From Gaiellasilicea sp035575835 (GTDB lineage Bacteria > Actinomycetota > Thermoleophilia > Gaiellales > Gaiellaceae): 6,600 bases of DNA. The stretch covers positions 1 through 6,600 of the forward strand of contig DATLXM010000085.1 in assembly GCA_035575835.1 (NCBI GenBank). The letters are read 5' to 3'. Numbering within the stretch: the stretch's first letter is position 1; each line of letters opens with the position of its first letter. This document shows, in pieces, positions 5,142 to 6,600 of the stretch. The notes below the pieces were generated by a model, which saw only the letters and a program-made list of their open reading frames with translations, did not search any database and was not told the DNA's origin. Made by a program: the position numbers and the translations under genes.

Positions 5142-6600
5142 CGCTGGTCGTCCTCGACGGCTTCGGCTGCGCTCCGGCCGGCCCGGGGAACGCCGTCGAG
5201 CTCGCCGAGACGCCCGTCTTCGATCGCCTCTGGCGCGAGTATCCGCACACGACGCTCGCCGCCTCGGGCGAGGCGGTGGGGCTCCCGCCGGGCCAGATGG
5301 GGAACTCGGAGGTCGGCCACCTGACGATCGGCTCCGGCCGGATCCTCAATCAGGACCTGATGCGGGTGAACGAGGCCGTGCGCGACGGTTCGCTCCTCGA
5401 AAACCACGCGCTCGTGGGGGCGTTCGAGCGAGCCCGCGCCCGCGGCGGGAACGTCCACCTGCTCGGCCTCGTTTCACGCGGCGGCGTGCATTCGCATCTC
5501 GATCATCTGGTGGCGCTGCTCGGACTCGCGCACAGTCAGGGGATGCTGGAGCGAACCTGGATCCACGCCTTCACCGACGGCCGCGACGTCTCTCCGACCG
5601 CGGCGGCGGCCGATCTCGCGAAGCTCCCGCCCGAGCGGATCGCGACCGTCGTCGGCCGCTACTACGCAATGGATCGCGACAAGCGCTGGGAGCGAACCGA
5701 GCGCGCGCTCGGTGCGATCATGGCCGGTGAGGGTCAGCGGGCCGCCGATCCCGTCGCCGCGGTGCGGGCGAGCCACGCCGAGGGACTGACGGACGAGTTC
5801 ATTGAGCCCGTCGTGCTCGGCGACACCCCCCGCCTGACTCAGGGCGACGCGGCGATCTTCTTCAACTTCAGGCCGGATCGTGGCCGCCAGCTCGCCCAGA
5901 AACTGGTCGCGGCCGGGATCGACCTGACCACGATGACACGCTACGGCGACGAGCTCGACGTGCCCGTCGCGTTCGGCGAGCAGCCGGTCCGGAACACGCT
6001 CGCCGAGACGCTCGCGGCGCAGGGCGCGCGTCAGCTCCACGTCGCAGAGACGGAAAAGTACGCGCATGTCACCTACTTCTTCAACGGCGGGGTCGAAGAC
6101 GAGTGGCCGGGGGAGACGCGGATCCTCGTCCCGTCTCCGCGCGACGTCCCGAGCTACGACCACAAGCCGGAGATGTCTGCGCGCGAGGTCGCCGCGCGAT
6201 TCGTCGCCGAGCTTCCGAATGGCTACCGATTCGCGGTGATCAACTTCGCGAACCCGGACATGGTCGGTCACACCGGCTCGATTCCGGCGGTCCTCGAGGC
6301 CGTCCAGGTGTCCGACGAGTGTCTCGCCCACGTCGCCCGAGCGACCCACGCGCAGGGCGGGGTCTGCCTCGTCACCGCAGATCACGGGAACGCCGAGCAG
6401 ATGCTCGAGGCCGACGGGATCAGCCCCCACACGGCCCACACCACCAACCCGGTGCCGCTCGTCCTCACGACGAGGGATGCAACCCTCAAGGCTGGAGGGT
6501 CACTCGCCGATCTAGCCCCAACGGCCCTGCGGCTCCTGGGTCTGGACATACCGGCCGAGATGACCGGAGGCGTTTTGTCCCAACTCTTGTGGCGCAAGTG
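5117..6600 (+). CDS. gpmI: 2,3-bisphosphoglycerate-independent phosphoglycerate mutase (3' end just beyond the window)
   Basis: This Mn-dependent cytoplasmic enzyme converts 3-phosphoglycerate to 2-phosphoglycerate through a phosphoserine intermediate. It has an alkaline-phosphatase-like catalytic domain split around an inserted transferase domain at about residues 76-290. Key residues are Asp14 in LDGFG, nucleophile Ser64 in GNSEVGH, His125 in GVHSH, Asp154 and Asp157 in TDGRD, Arg181 and Arg187 in GRYYAMDR, Arg252 and Arg255 in NFRPDR, Lys314 in ETEKYAH, Asp381 and His385 in PDMVGH, Asp422 and His423 in TADHGN, and His438 in SPHTAHT. The start is inferred as TTG 5117, the only ATG/GTG/TTG in frame close before the conserved core; it overlaps tpiA by 25 nt and gives a normal N-terminus, but its ribosome binding site is weak. 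About 494 codons are visible against roughly 510 in the family, and the last two bases, TG, could begin a TGA stop. Confidence 0.96.
   Translation, partial: MPGSFPLVTLVVLDGFGCAPAGPGNAVELAETPVFDRLWREYPHTTLAASGEAVGLPPGQMGNSEVGHLTIGSGRILNQDLMRVNEAVRDGSLLENHALVGAFERARARGGNVHLLGLVSRGGVHSHLDHLVALLGLAHSQGMLERTWIHAFTDGRDVSPTAAAADLAKLPPERIATVVGRYYAMDRDKRWERTERALGAIMAGEGQRAADPVAAVRASHAEGLTDEFIEPVVLGDTPRLTQGDAAIFFNFRPDRGRQLAQKLVAAGIDLTTMTRYGDELDVPVAFGEQPVRNTLAETLAAQGARQLHVAETEKYAHVTYFFNGGVEDEWPGETRILVPSPRDVPSYDHKPEMSAREVAARFVAELPNGYRFAVINFANPDMVGHTGSIPAVLEAVQVSDECLAHVARATHAQGGVCLVTADHGNAEQMLEADGISPHTAHTTNPVPLVLTTRDATLKAGGSLADLAPTALRLLGLDIPAEMTGGVLSQLLWRK

Noticed and set aside
5474..6439. Minus-strand open frame (321 codons) opposite gpmI
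   Set aside because: It is antisense to a complete set of GpmI catalytic motifs and its composition is that of a GC shadow.

Overview
The window is high-GC bacterial chromosome with strong G/C bias at third codon positions. It carries, all on the + strand, the 3' half of whiA, an M32-family metallocarboxypeptidase, and a tightly packed central-glycolysis operon in the order gapA-pgk-tpiA-gpmI. whiA near gap-pgk-tpi is the classic actinobacterial neighbourhood. The carboxypeptidase and the co-factor-independent mutase point away from Streptomyces or Mycobacterium and toward a deep-branching actinobacterial lineage, for example Thermoleophilia or Rubrobacteria. That placement is inference from gene content and composition only.

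Layout. Positions 1-496 are the C-terminal half of WhiA, a DNA-binding developmental or cell-division regulator. Positions 497-875 are a 379-nt non-coding region, unusual in an otherwise compressed locus. It holds two copies of a strongly structured repeat with a 60-bp identical core spaced exactly 100 bp apart, then an 11-bp stem-loop, then a second imperfect inverted repeat, then a 50-bp block of about 38% GC that may hold a promoter. Positions 876-2384 encode an M32 (carboxypeptidase Taq type) enzyme with all family motifs intact. Positions 2417-6600 encode glyceraldehyde-3-phosphate dehydrogenase, phosphoglycerate kinase, triosephosphate isomerase and 2,3-bisphosphoglycerate-independent phosphoglycerate mutase. 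These junctions are 2 nt, a 7-nt overlap and a probable 25-nt overlap, so the four genes are almost certainly one transcript with translational coupling. The mutase gene runs off the right edge essentially complete.

How the genes work together. The four enzymes interconvert the triose phosphates and carry glyceraldehyde-3-phosphate through 1,3-bisphosphoglycerate and 3-phosphoglycerate to 2-phosphoglycerate, that is, lower glycolysis and gluconeogenesis short of enolase and pyruvate kinase. The peptidase is 32 nt upstream of gapA and probably shares its transcript; a functional link to glycolysis is not evident.

No clearly novel system is visible. The points most worth a second look are the twin structured repeats downstream of whiA, a phosphoglycerate kinase about 50 residues shorter than usual through two internal deletions, a similarly trimmed triosephosphate isomerase, and the insertion of the peptidase plus repeats between whiA and the glycolytic genes.
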